From contig NC_134847.1 in NCBI RefSeq assembly GCF_965363235.1, forward strand, positions 65,038,144 through 65,102,143: a stretch of 64,000 nucleotides of DNA. The letters are read 5' to 3'. A program made the translations under genes and the position numbers. The stretch is from Mytilus galloprovincialis (lineage: Eukaryota > Mollusca > Bivalvia > Mytilida > Mytilidae). Under the pieces are notes generated by a model, which saw nothing but the letters and a program-made list of their open reading frames with translations, ran no database searches and was not told the origin of the DNA. This document shows, one piece after another, positions 32,946 through 44,100 of the stretch (position 1 is its first letter; each line of letters begins with the position of its first letter).

Positions 32946-33905
32946 TTCTTGACTGTGGTTCTCTGTTCGAGCCTTTGAGAGAGTTTTCTTTGATTTTTTG
33001 TCGAGCCTGAGACTTTTGTCGCAGAAAGTTGACATAGGGATAGTGATCCGGCGGCGGTAGCTTACTTCTTAAAAGCTATATATTTTAGAAGGTAGAAGAC
33101 CTGGATGCTTCATACTTTGTAAATATATATGCCTCATGTTACGAAGTTTCTGTCAGTCACATGTTCAATGTCCTTGACCTCATTTTCATGGTTCAGTGAC
33201 TTCTTGAAAAAAAGTTCAGATTTTTTGTAATGTTAAATTCTCTCTTATTATAAGTAATAGGATAACTATATTTGGTATGTGCGTAGCTTGCAAGGTCCTC
33301 ATCATGTCTGTCAAACAGTTTTCACCTGACCTTGACCTCATTTCATGGATCAATGAACAAGGTTAAGTTTTTGTGGTCAAGTCCATATCTCAGATACTAT
33401 AAGCAATAGGTCTAGTAAATAGGTGTATGGAATGACTGTATGGTGTACATGTCCAACTTGCAGGTGCCATCTGACCTTGACCTCATTTTCATGGTTCAGT
33501 GGTTATAGTTAAGTTTTTGTGTTTTGGTCTGTTTTTCTCATACTGTATGCAATAGGTCTACTATATTTGGTGTATGGAATGATTGTTACGTGTACATGTT
33601 TAGCTGACAGGTGTCATCTGATCTTGACCTCATGTTCATGGTTCAGTGGTCAAAGTTAAGTTTTTTATCATTTTTTCTAATACTATATGCAATATGTCAC
33701 TATATTGAATTGTTAGCTGTACATGGCTGCCTGACATGGTTCATCTGACCTTGACCTTATTTTCATGGTTCATTGGTTAATGTTTAGTTTTCTTGGTTAA
33801 TGTTAAGTTTATGTGACAGTTGTAATAAAGCTTTATATTTAGGACTATCAACATAATATCAATGATTAGTAAAGAAGGCGAGACATTTCAGCGTGTGCAC
33901 TCTTG
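32946..33905 (+). repeat. Family D element, fuller copy
   Basis: Starts near GACTGTGGTTCTCTGTTCGA and passes CGCAGAAAGTTGACATAGGG. It continues with five units led by CTGACCTTGACCTCATTTTC (about 33172, 33330, 33472, 33618 and 33747). It closes with TTTAGGACTATCAACATAA and GGCGAGACATTTCAGCGTGT. Non-coding. Confidence 0.6.
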
Positions 33906-34309
33906 TTTTAACATGTGCATGTTTGTTGTGAATACTCAGGCTGAAAATGTTACCATATGAAAATAAAAACATCACTTTGTTTAAAAACCTAAAAAGTACA
34001 GAATGTGTTTCACATTTAACAGATTTTTAATAGAAATTTTACAGAAATATTAATCTAGATCTAAAAATAAATACTTCAACCAAGTGCCTGTCCCAAATTG
34101 TTATAAACTGTGTTAGTGGTTGTTAATGTATCTTTATGTTTTTTATTCTTTAAGAATTTTGGTTCTGATAATATATCTTGTAAATTTTTCTCAATATTTC
34201 TATACTTTGTTGATATAGACCTTAATATATATTGTATAGACATGTGTTTATTGATGAAGACGGTCTGGTTAGGCTTACTGTCTCATTGATATGTACCTGA
34301 TATAAGATA

Positions 34310-34385
34310 TAAGGAGATGTAGTATGAGTGCCAATGAGACAACTCTCCATCAAAGTAACAATTTGTAAAAAGTAAACCATAATTA
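34310..34385 (+). repeat. Family E core
   Basis: AAGGAGATGTAGTATGAGTG, CCAATGAGACAACTCTCCAT and AAAGTAACAATTTG match the family E head. It lies downstream of the MRPS6 gene. The ~420 bp between it and the MRPS6 stop shows nothing I can assign. Confidence 0.6.
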
Positions 34386-34843
34386 CAAATTTCAAGTAAT
34401 CTCATAACACCATTATCTAATAGAAGAATCAGATCATTTAGAGAAACAATAGTTTAACTTCATTTTTTTTTTTCTATTCGAAAGATATTAAACTAAATTT
34501 GGTAATGAATGAATGCATGATTAAATATCTTATCCTAAAACCAAATATTGGCCATAAGTTTCAGTCTTTCAGTGCTGTGACCTTCACCAAGTCTTTATCA
34601 TACCTAGAAAGCTCCATCTAAGATTGATCTGATTTTTTTGGATATTGACCAAACTTTATAATTCATATTGGAGCCAAGTGATGACAATAGTCTAACATGG
34701 TCTAGATCTTCAATCATGTTAACTAAAAGATGATTGGTTAAACTTCATGTAGTTACTTATAATGGACTATCTGTTACCTGTGTTTTCATACTTTCTAAGG
34801 TGTTAAGATATTGAAATGCAAACTCAATCTAATTTATTTACAT

Positions 34844-37800
34844 TTATTTCCACTTTAAATTTAATGAGAATTTTCCATATGTTTTTGCCAATCTCTTTGT
34901 CACTTTTTGTCTATAAATACGCTTTTCGTGTAAAGGGTCTGGAATTTCACCAAACTGACAAGGTCCATCAAGGCAAGGTTTTTTTAATTCTTGGTCAGTT
35001 CTTTCTAAACCAGCTCTAACAACATCTCTGTGCTCTTTAAATCCTTGTTTGATTGGTTTCAAAGATTCAACAGGAGAATCAAAGTTTACCAGAAAATAAC
35101 TGAAATAAACAATGTAAGTATATATACTTATTGCTCTAATCAATATATTTCTCTACCTAGAAAAAGATATCACAACTATTCTCAAGTGAAACAAACCAGA
35201 TAACTGCTCACAGTACAATATGCAGCAGTCAACAGGTGTTAAGACTTCTTTGTGTAATTATTTCTTATGCTCATATTTAGTCTCAGTTACAGACTTAAAA
35301 ATCTCTAAATATAAAAAAAAAAATTGATTTGTTGAAAAGAATTTTTCTCCTTGCAAGATATATCTTAACCATTGTAACAATGATTTTGAATTCATTTAGT
35401 CTTTTTTGGATCAGATGCACAGACCAGAAAAATAGAAAAAAATAAATAATGCCCCACTATTTAGTATTACAAAAATGTATTATATAAATGCATAAAAACT
35501 TCAAACCAAATCTATAGTTAAAAGTCCCAATATATTAATTTCCCGCTCAAAGTATGTCATTGTTTCACAATGTTTTTGTGTACAATAATGCATTCATAGA
35601 TTTTTCTGAATAAGAAACAAACTTACTGTCCTTCTTTGTGAATGGTATTATGTGCACGCATGTAGTAAGGAAGTTCTCTTTGCCCAAGATTTTCTATTTT
35701 ACGGACAACTGAACCATTGCTCAACAAATTTTGGCAGCCTTTCTTTAATGCTTGTGCTACTTCAGGCTAAAAAATAAATAGACAAAATATCATATTTCTG
35801 TATGCTTCAGTTGTTCAGATGATAAAAAATCAAAAGAATATTACAATATCATTGATCATTACATTGGTTGCAATTAATGAATTACAATACCGGTAATTTC
35901 CCAGTGAGAAAAAAAGTTTCACTGCTTATTTAAAAAAAATCAATAATTTCACTCCTCTGACCTCATACAACTAAATGGCATCAAAGCATATTGTAAATGT
36001 GTAGACAAAAAGATACAGTTCCTTGCAACTTTTACTAAATATTTAGTTCGTAAAATACTAGTAGCTCATTGTGTCAATGTGCGTTATAAAAAGAAAAACC
36101 TGTTGAACAATTCAACTATCTAAAACTATTCAACTAGTGACTAAACAACACTCATGTGCTACAAGCATTATTGAATTAATGTGTTGTTCAGTCACTCATT
36201 GAATATATTTCTATAATTGAATTCTTCGATTTATAGTTAATCTTGAATATCCTAATTAACAAACAACAATACATTTCTTACATTCTCCACAAAAACAATT
36301 TACAATAAATAGTAAGAAAAAAATAAATGTGATATTAGGAATTGGGACTGAATTTATTTTGTAAAATGTGATTCTTTCAACATGACCATAATCACCATCT
36401 TCATGATCGTATTATTCATATATATGTAATTACAGATGTAGAAAGAAGCAGGCCCAGGACAAATGTGCATATTAACAAATGGAACCATGAGGACAAGATT
36501 TCCCGAGGATTACAAGAACAAATTAATCTTCCATGAAAAAATTGAGTTATCTCAAAAACATTATTTTACATGGTGTTGTACTGCTTTAACTTGTATAATT
36601 ATAAGGTCTGAGACGTTTTAGTCGTATTATAAATACTCAATATAAATTCAAGTTATCTTCAAGAAATCGATTGGTATACAAATTTTTTAAGTTGTCTACT
36701 TTTTTTAAATATTGCGTTCAACAAGTAATTTGCATATAACTTAAAATGACTTACAAGACAAGCTTATCCAATTTCTGAAGTTAAATTGCTCTTTTATTGA
36801 GCATACACAACTAATATCTTAAATTTATATACTTTAATATTATTTTAAATAGTATAGCACCATATGTTCAGGACAAATCAATTTGTCCTTAGGATATTAC
36901 TAATTTCTTGCAATCCTCGGGAAATTCATTGAAATTGTGGTACCGTAAATAGTAACAGTAGGTGTACTACTACTTAGCTGCAGAACCCTCACTCTTATGG
37001 TCCTTATCATATTTTTTTTTTATTTTACCGACAAATTGTCAAAAAATATCAAAAGGACCTAAGAGCTAAGGTTCTGCATCAACGTAAGGTGGTACTCTTA
37101 TAATATAAATGTTATAATTTCAAAGTCAGAGAGCCATGGTGTAGTGCATCGAACTACTAACACAAAGGTTCCTGGTTCAATTCCCATTCCCAGGAGAAAA
37201 TTTCAGGAACTGAATTTTCAGCTCTCCCTTGACACAATTTGCGAGTATGGTCTTGAGGAAACAATGATAGTCTGTCAGACGGGGATGAAAAATGGCTGAC
37301 CCGTTAAGAGAGAGTCATATCTCTTGCACGTAAAAGGGGGTCTCATTGGGGGGTTACTGTTTTGTCAGATTCCTGTATTACGTAAGCAATTCTAATTTTT
37401 TAGTTAATTCCTGTGTCCCGCTAGACTTCATTTCCTGTTTTCACGGCACGACTTTCATGTGTCACGCTTACAAAAAGTTGGCAATCCTGCACCACACTTA
37501 GACCCCAATGAGACCCATGTAAAAGACACCCTTCTAGATTATAAAAAAAGAGCAGGATCATGCCGGTACAACTTACAAGGCAGCACTCGTATCCACAAAG
37601 ACAAAGTGGAAAGGGATTAATATTATATTAAAGTAGCAATAACTTGTTTCCCAATCCACTATAAATTAAGATGTTTAAACTAAAGTATTTTGATATCATC
37701 ATGATCATAAAACCTAGAGGTTTTTTTTATGTGGTATGAGTGCCAAAAATTTATGAGACAACTCTCTGTCCAAGTAACAATTAATTTATAAATATAAAAT

Positions 37801-37910
37801 GTAAACCATGATAACATTTGCAGATATGAATATATATTTTTCAAAATAATGCTAATCTTTACTCGTGCAAGTGTTCCACGCAATATAAGAGCCAATTCAT
37901 AGGGAGGCAT
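34844..37910 (-). CDS. MRPS6: Mitochondrial small ribosomal subunit protein bS6m (MRPS6), 3 exons, 147 aa
   Basis: Minus-strand exons are 37910-37863, 35766-35627 and 35099-34844, with GT-AG introns and closing phases. The protein begins MPPYELALILRGTLAR against human MPRYELALILKAMQRP. It continues with VVRKIENLGQRELPYYMRAH (human [20 protein letters not shown]) and YFLVNFDSPVES (human YFLVDFYAP). Bacterial-type S6 binds 16S-like rRNA with S18 in the platform of the small subunit; here it acts in the mitochondrial matrix. The C-terminus is about 20 residues longer than in human and basic (KRIYRQKVTKRLAKTYGK). The start at MPPYEL matches the family. An upstream in-frame ATG at 37931, or a spliced upstream exon at 38579, could add a short basic N-terminus. 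Divergent neighbour: ATP5PO. Confidence 0.95.
36497..36926. mobile_element. 430-bp MITE in MRPS6 intron 1
   Basis: ATTTCCCGAGGATTACAAGA at the left is mirrored by TCTTGCAATCCTCGGGAAAT at the right, with a few mismatches. The AT-rich interior is non-coding. No target duplication could be fixed. Confidence 0.6.
36979..37078. mobile_element. ~100-bp palindromic MITE in MRPS6 intron 1
   Basis: TGCAGAACCCTCACTCTTAT and GGTCCTTATCATATTTTTTT are mirrored by AAAAAATATCAAAAGGACC and AAGAGCTAAGGTTCTGCA. The loop is a T run plus ATTTTACCGACAAATTGTC. Confidence 0.65.
37128..37620 (+). mobile_element. tRNA-derived SINE in MRPS6 intron 1
   Basis: The head has a pol III A box (TGGTGTAGTGC at 37138) and a B box (GGTTCAATTCC at 37174) at tRNA-like spacing, with CATCGAACTACTAACACAAA between them. 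A long tRNA-unrelated body follows, to GACAAAGTGGAAAGGGATTA. It is much longer than a tRNA, so it is not a functional tRNA gene. The SINE family of the body is not assigned. Confidence 0.7.
37722..37830 (+). repeat. Family E core just downstream of MRPS6 exon 1
   Basis: TTATGTGGTATGAGTGCC, GAGACAACTCTCTGTCCAAG and AAATGTAAACCATGATAACA match the E head. It lies in MRPS6 intron 1, close to its 5' splice site. Confidence 0.55.
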
Positions 37911-38197
37911 TCTGTGTATATGGGATCTCAAACTCTAAAACTTTCAACAATTTTGTCCTTCAGCTTCACATTAATGGAATGGACAATCTAAAAGGAGGAA
38001 AAATCACTTTCTTATATGATTTAAAATTATTTATATATGGTCGAAATAGATAACATATGAAAGATAAGTATTGTTAACTGTACATACTAATTTTTAAGCT
38101 TTGTATTTCGTTTTATGTATTCTATTATATGTACTCTAATTCTCTTCTTACGGAAATGTAGTACTAAATTTTGCCATACCTTCTCTGAATTTCAATC
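37911..38197. promoter_or_regulatory. Putative bidirectional promoter of MRPS6 and ATP5PO
   Basis: The MRPS6 ATG (37910, minus) and ATP5PO ATG (38198, plus) are divergent and separated by 287 bp. The region is AT-rich with no clear TATA box for either gene. CTTCTTACGGAAATG near 38145-38160 holds an ETS-like CGGAA core, a motif often found in promoters of mitochondrial protein genes. Start sites were not determined. The arrangement is seen directly; the shared promoter is inferred. Confidence 0.65.
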
Positions 38198-41100
38198 ATG
38201 GCTGCCTCACGATTCGGCACTTTGGTAAAGATTATAATTATGACTGTCATTTAACTAAGTGAAATATAATGATTTATTTGCTTTTAATATAAATAAGTAG
38301 ATAAAAAGCGGTATTCTATTTAACAATTCAAGCTGTCTTAGTGTCTATCAAAAACTAACGCAGATAACGATGTTGAAAGTTTGACCTCGAAAAGTCAAAG
38401 TTTGGCAGGTCGAACATGTTAAGAGCTTTTACCCTTTATAAAGGATTTTCATTTGTTCAAGTGTTGATTGCGTTAAATGTTTAAGATATTGATATCCGTA
38501 TAAGTACATTTAGAATAACATTTAGTATTATTTTTTTCAAACCCAATTTGCCAAAACTTACCTCCCTTGCATACACCATGGAAGTATTATATTGATAGGA
38601 ACTACGAAGACCCGACTTCAAACGTTTTATCTGCAATGCCACGCACAATTTAGTGACATGTTAATTAACTTGGAACATGGCACGTTATTTACACAGCGTG
38701 TGGCGCCCTACAATAGTGTTATTCTCGGTTGCTTTCTGGATTACGGAAATAAACGAAGAAATCGATAGTTGTGATAAGTTCAATGGAAAAAGCAATCGGC
38801 AAACCTCGGCAGATTCCGTTACCCTACATCTGCATATGTGTGGCGATTGAGTGATTGATGGATTAATGCAAGTCATCATTAATTCTATAGAAAAACACAT
38901 TTGACGATGGAAATTTGTACCAATTTTATTGAATAAATGCCCCATTGTTATTGATTTATTTTTCTGCAGAAATCTCACTAAATGTAATATATATCGCAAG
39001 TTGTGATCAGTGTTCTCCCCAGGCCCTTAAAGGACCACGGGCCCGCGATGTATAATTTTCTACCGCGGTGGTATCGTTCTTTCCGCTATGTATAATTTTT
39101 CTCCGTGGTGCTAAAGTTTTTTGTTAAAAAAATCGTAAATCGGTAAAGTTTGAGACGACTTGTTCAACTTTCCGTGAGGTTTAAAATTTTACATGAAAAC
39201 TGACCAGTTCTGACCAGTTTAATCCAGATCTGACAGGTAGATTGTTTACACCACGTGATCGATTTACCTTTTGAGGTTAACCTTGATGATTGGATTAAAT
39301 CGAAGTACATGATTCTTTTGTGTTTTAATTAATTAAGAGATCATAATTTTAATAACAGACTTGTGAGGGACAAGCAGACATTTGTTAATGAACTGTATTA
39401 CGCCAGTCTTGAGTCAAAATAATTTGCCTGTTGGAAATTAATTGTGGAGTTGCTTCCCCTGATTTTGCTTATCACAAATAAATGCTCCTCAAATATAATT
39501 TCTACTTGAAAATAAAAATAAATTACAAATTGAATGCAAAATTATATTAGAATGTTACATTAAGGATAAAAACTTTCTTAGAACATACCAACAAAAATGT
39601 TTTGAAAATTATTTTTGAGAATCATACTTTTATTGATGCACAGACATATTATATTAAATTAGTAGATTTTTCAGTTGATTGTGCCAGGGCTGACAAGCCT
39701 TCTGCCAAAATTATAATATAATTAATATAATAAGCAGGGCTATAGCTAAATATGAACTAGTGGATAGATATAATTATATAAGTACTCTTCATGTCTGGAA
39801 CAAAGTATTAACTATAAAAATAATTTGTTGTTGTTTAAAACAATCAGGTCTAAAACTATGGAAAATAGTTTTTAATCTACTGAAAGTTCTGTATCAAAAT
39901 TTAATATTGTTCAAAGTTAATTGTTATGGTGAAATCTAACATGGGGAATGTGTAGTGTCACTACAAGTATCAGGACAAAATGGCTTGATCAAAATATAAG
40001 AAGTGACTTTAGTTTAAAGACTAATTGTGCTTTCTTTTATTTATTCTTCAAAGATATTAAAGTATACTTTTTCTACCAATAATTTTCTGACCCAAAGTCC
40101 ACACAACACAGTACCACAGTTAACAAAACAAAGGCAAAAAGGTAATGACAAAAACTAACAAGAAAAAAATAATCGACACAACGTGACACAAAATATTGTA
40201 AAATTCATTTCGTCACACGTTACCCTGGTGCTATCCAAAAATCCTGGGGAGAACACTGGTGATTACATAACTATTATCTTGAATACTATTATAGATTGAG
40301 ATAAACTGTTAACAGCAATAATGTTCAGCAAAGTAAGATCTACAAGTAAGTCAACATGACCAAAATGGTCAGTTGACCCCTTAAGGAGTTATTGCCCTTT
40401 ATAGTTTTTTTTTTACCAATTTTTCGTTAATTTTTTGCAATCTTTTACAAAAATCTTCTTCTCTGAAACTACTGGGCCAAATTTAACCAAACTTAGCCAC
40501 AATCATTATTAGGGTATCTTGTTTAAAAAATGTGTGCAGTGACCCAGCCAACCAACCAAGATGGCCACCATGGCTAAAAATAGAACACAGGGGTAAAATG
40601 TAGATTTTGGCTTATAACTCTGAAACCAAAGGGTTTAGAGCAAATCTGTCAAAGGGTGTAATTTATTATGAAGTCAATATTTATCTGCCCTGAAATTTTC
40701 AGATGTATTGGACAACCCGTTGTTGGGTTGCTGCCCCCATATTGGTAATTTTTTAAGAAATTTTGCCGTTTGTGGTTATTATCTTGAATACAGTTATAGA
40801 TAGAGATAAACTGTAAACAGCAATAATGTTCAGCAAAGTAAGATCTACAAATATGTTAAACACGACCAAAATGGTCAGTTGACCCCTTAAGGAGTTATTG
40901 TCCTTTATAGTCAATTTTTAACAATTTTCATTAATTTTGTAAATTTTTGTAAATTTGTTTCCTCTGTAACTGAAGGGCCAAGTTTATTTTAGATAAAGAA
41001 AATTGTAAGTAGCAAGAATGTTCAGTAAAGTAAGATCTACAAACACATCACCATCATCAAAACACAATTTTGTCATGAATCCATCTGTGTCCTTTGTTTA

Positions 41101-44100
41101 AAACATGTATGGACATAGACCAAGGTGAGCGACACAGACTCTTAAGAGCCTCTACTTTACAGTTTCCAGGGCGCCCTGCCTTTTTATACGACCGCAAAAA
41201 TTGAAAATTTTTTGGTCGTATATTGGTATCACGTTTGCGTCGTCGTCGTCGTCCGAATACTTTTAGTTTTCGCATTCTAACTTTAGTAAAAGTGAATAGA
41301 AATCTATGAAATTTTAACACAAGGTTTATGACCACAAAAGGAAGGTTGGGATTGATTTTGGGAGTTTTGGTCCCAACATTTTAGGAATTAGGGGCCAAAA
41401 AGGGCCCAAATAAGCATTTTCTTGGTTTCCACATGATAACTTTAGTTTAAGTAAATAGAAATCTATGAAATTTTGACACAAGGTTTGTGACCACAAAAGG
41501 AAGGTTGGGATTGATTTTGGGAGTTTTAGCTACAACAGTTTAGGAATTAGGGCCAATAAAGGGCCCAAATAAACATTATTCTTGGTTTTCGCACAATAAC
41601 TTTAGTATAAGTAAATAGAAATCAATGAAATTTAAACACAAGGTTTATGACCACTAAAGGAAGGTTGGGATTGATTTTGGGAGTTGAGGTCCCAACAGTT
41701 TAGGAATAAGGGGCCAAAAAGGGTCCCAAATAAGCATTATTCTTGGTTTTCGCACCATAACTTTTGATTTTACTAAATCTTAAAATGTTCTTACATTTTT
41801 GATTAGTTTTATTAGTTTTCAAGTTGGTCCAAATCGGGGTCCAAAATTAAACTTTGTTTGATTTCATCAAAAATTGAATAATTGGGGTTCTTTGATATGC
41901 CAAATCTAACTCATGTATGTAGATTCTTAATTTTTGGTCCCGTTTTCAAATTAGTCTACATTAAAGTCCAAAGGGTCCAAAATTAAACTAAGTTTGATTT
42001 TAACAAAAATTGAGTTCTTGGGCTTTTTTGATATGCTGAATCTAAACATGTACTTAGATTTTTGATTATGGGCCCAGTTTTCAAGTTGGTTCAAATCAGG
42101 ATCCAAAATTATTATATTAAGTATTGTACAATAGCAAGAAATTTTCAATTAAATATATAGCAAGAAATTTTCAATTGCACAGTATTGCGCAAAAGCAAGA
42201 AATCTTCAATTGCACAGTTTTGTGCAATAGCAAATATTTTCAATTGCACAGTATTGCACAATAGCAAGAAATATCTAATTGCACAATATTGTGCAATAGC
42301 AAGACATTTTCAATTGGAGTTATCTTTCTTTGTCCAGAATAGTAGTTGAATCAACTTAAATCATTGTTTTATACAATATACAATGTATATTCACTTTTAC
42401 TACCAACTGATAAATTAAAACAATCTTTACCATTCAGTGATAACAAGCACTTTATTTTACATTTTAATATTTTATGATGTATTTAAATGAGTAGTTATTG
42501 TTGCAAACTCCAATTTGAATTGAGATCAGTTTTGGAAAAAAGGAAAGGGGGATGTGAAAAAAAAAGGGGGGGGGGGTAAATTTTTCTCATTTCAGATTTC
42601 TTAAATAAAAAGAAAATTTCTTCAAACATTTTTTTGAGAGGATTAATATTCAACAGCATAGTGAATTGCTCAAAGGCAAAAAAAAATATTTTAAGTTCAT
42701 TAGACCACATTCATTCTGTGTCAGAAACCTATGTTGTGTCAACTATTTAATCACAATCCAAATTTAGAGCTGTATCCAGCTTGAATGTTGTGTCCATACT
42801 AGCCCAACCGTTCAGGGTTCAACCTCTGCGGTCGTATAAAGCTGCGCCCTGCAGAGCATCTGGTTTGAAGGTCAATTGTATATTATTTTGTTCGTATTGA
42901 TACGATCCACTAATTACTAAATTTTACCTGGCGAAAAGTTTATGACTTTGTTTACGACCCCAAGCCAATCAACAGTTACAACTGTGTCATAATCAGTTTT
43001 TATAGGTAATCTGTTTATCGGATGGGTCATTAATGATCATCAACATTAATTCATTCTAATAGAACCGTCAGTCGGCAATTATCTTTGAAGAAATGTCACG
43101 CATATGACAACTTGAGCACAATTTGTAATGTTTACCGTAGTTTCATGGAGAAAACGTAATGACAGAAAGTTAAAAACCATTAAACAACTGGTGGAAGACC
43201 TCGTTTTACTTGTTCTCCGTGAATTAAATAGCAAAATCTGACATATTTGTCATTGACTACCCTCATTTTTGATACAAAATAATAAAATCGGCCGCCATAT
43301 TGTTGATCATATTTACATCTTATACGTACTGTTTATAATCCTCCAAAGAAAAAGCACACCGGAATAAAGAAAGATAACTCAATCTAATTTTTTTCCTAGC
43401 ATTGAGAATATATATGTTTAGGTATTTTGAGTTATGGAAAAAGTTAAAGAGGGTCTTGGTCATCTTTTTCTGTATTCTTTATTTTTAATACAAATTTTCA
43501 CTGTTGCTATATCCTAACATTGTGCATTTACTGAGCACAGCTGTATTGTGCTGTATTGCCATTAAGCACAGCAGAGGTAGAAAGGTGAAACTGGTAAAGT
43601 GTGTCAGACCATAGAAACAGAATGAAGTAGGTCACCTTTCAAAACATACCACATGTAAGGCTCAACTGTGCCAAGCAATGATCTAAAAACTTGTCTGACA
43701 AGCTGCTTGACAAGTTTTTCAGCCTAAAAAGTAGAAAGATGGAGTTCTATATGGGCTAATGATGTTGTTCTTGTATAACCAGTGATTTCAACAAATAAAC
43801 ACAATGTTTGATTAATATTTTTATTAAAACATGCCCTGTTTATATTATCATATCACATATTAAATGCCTTTTTTCAGGATTGGCACCCTGCCCTTTTAAA
43901 ATCCTAGCTGGAACACTGTTCAAAGATACTATTACCAATGTCATTTCAACTGATCGGGCGGAGCTTACGTTTTAATTTGCATAAGGACAGTCTATTTAAA
44001 GATGTGTGTGATTAGGATGATTGCCGTTATAATTATTACTGATTTCTAATCACCTATCAGTGCCATCAAAGGAATTTACAAAAGAATAACTGGACACTTC

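Noticed and set aside
37128-37200. Possible tRNA gene
   Set aside because: A and B boxes are present, but the acceptor and anticodon stems do not fold convincingly and the sequence continues as a ~490-bp repeat, so it is called a SINE head.
43300-43330. GCCGCCATATTG near 43290 as a YY1-like promoter motif for ATP5PO
   Set aside because: ATP5PO's first coding exon was found at 38198, so this site is deep inside intron 1 and no other gene start could be placed next to it.
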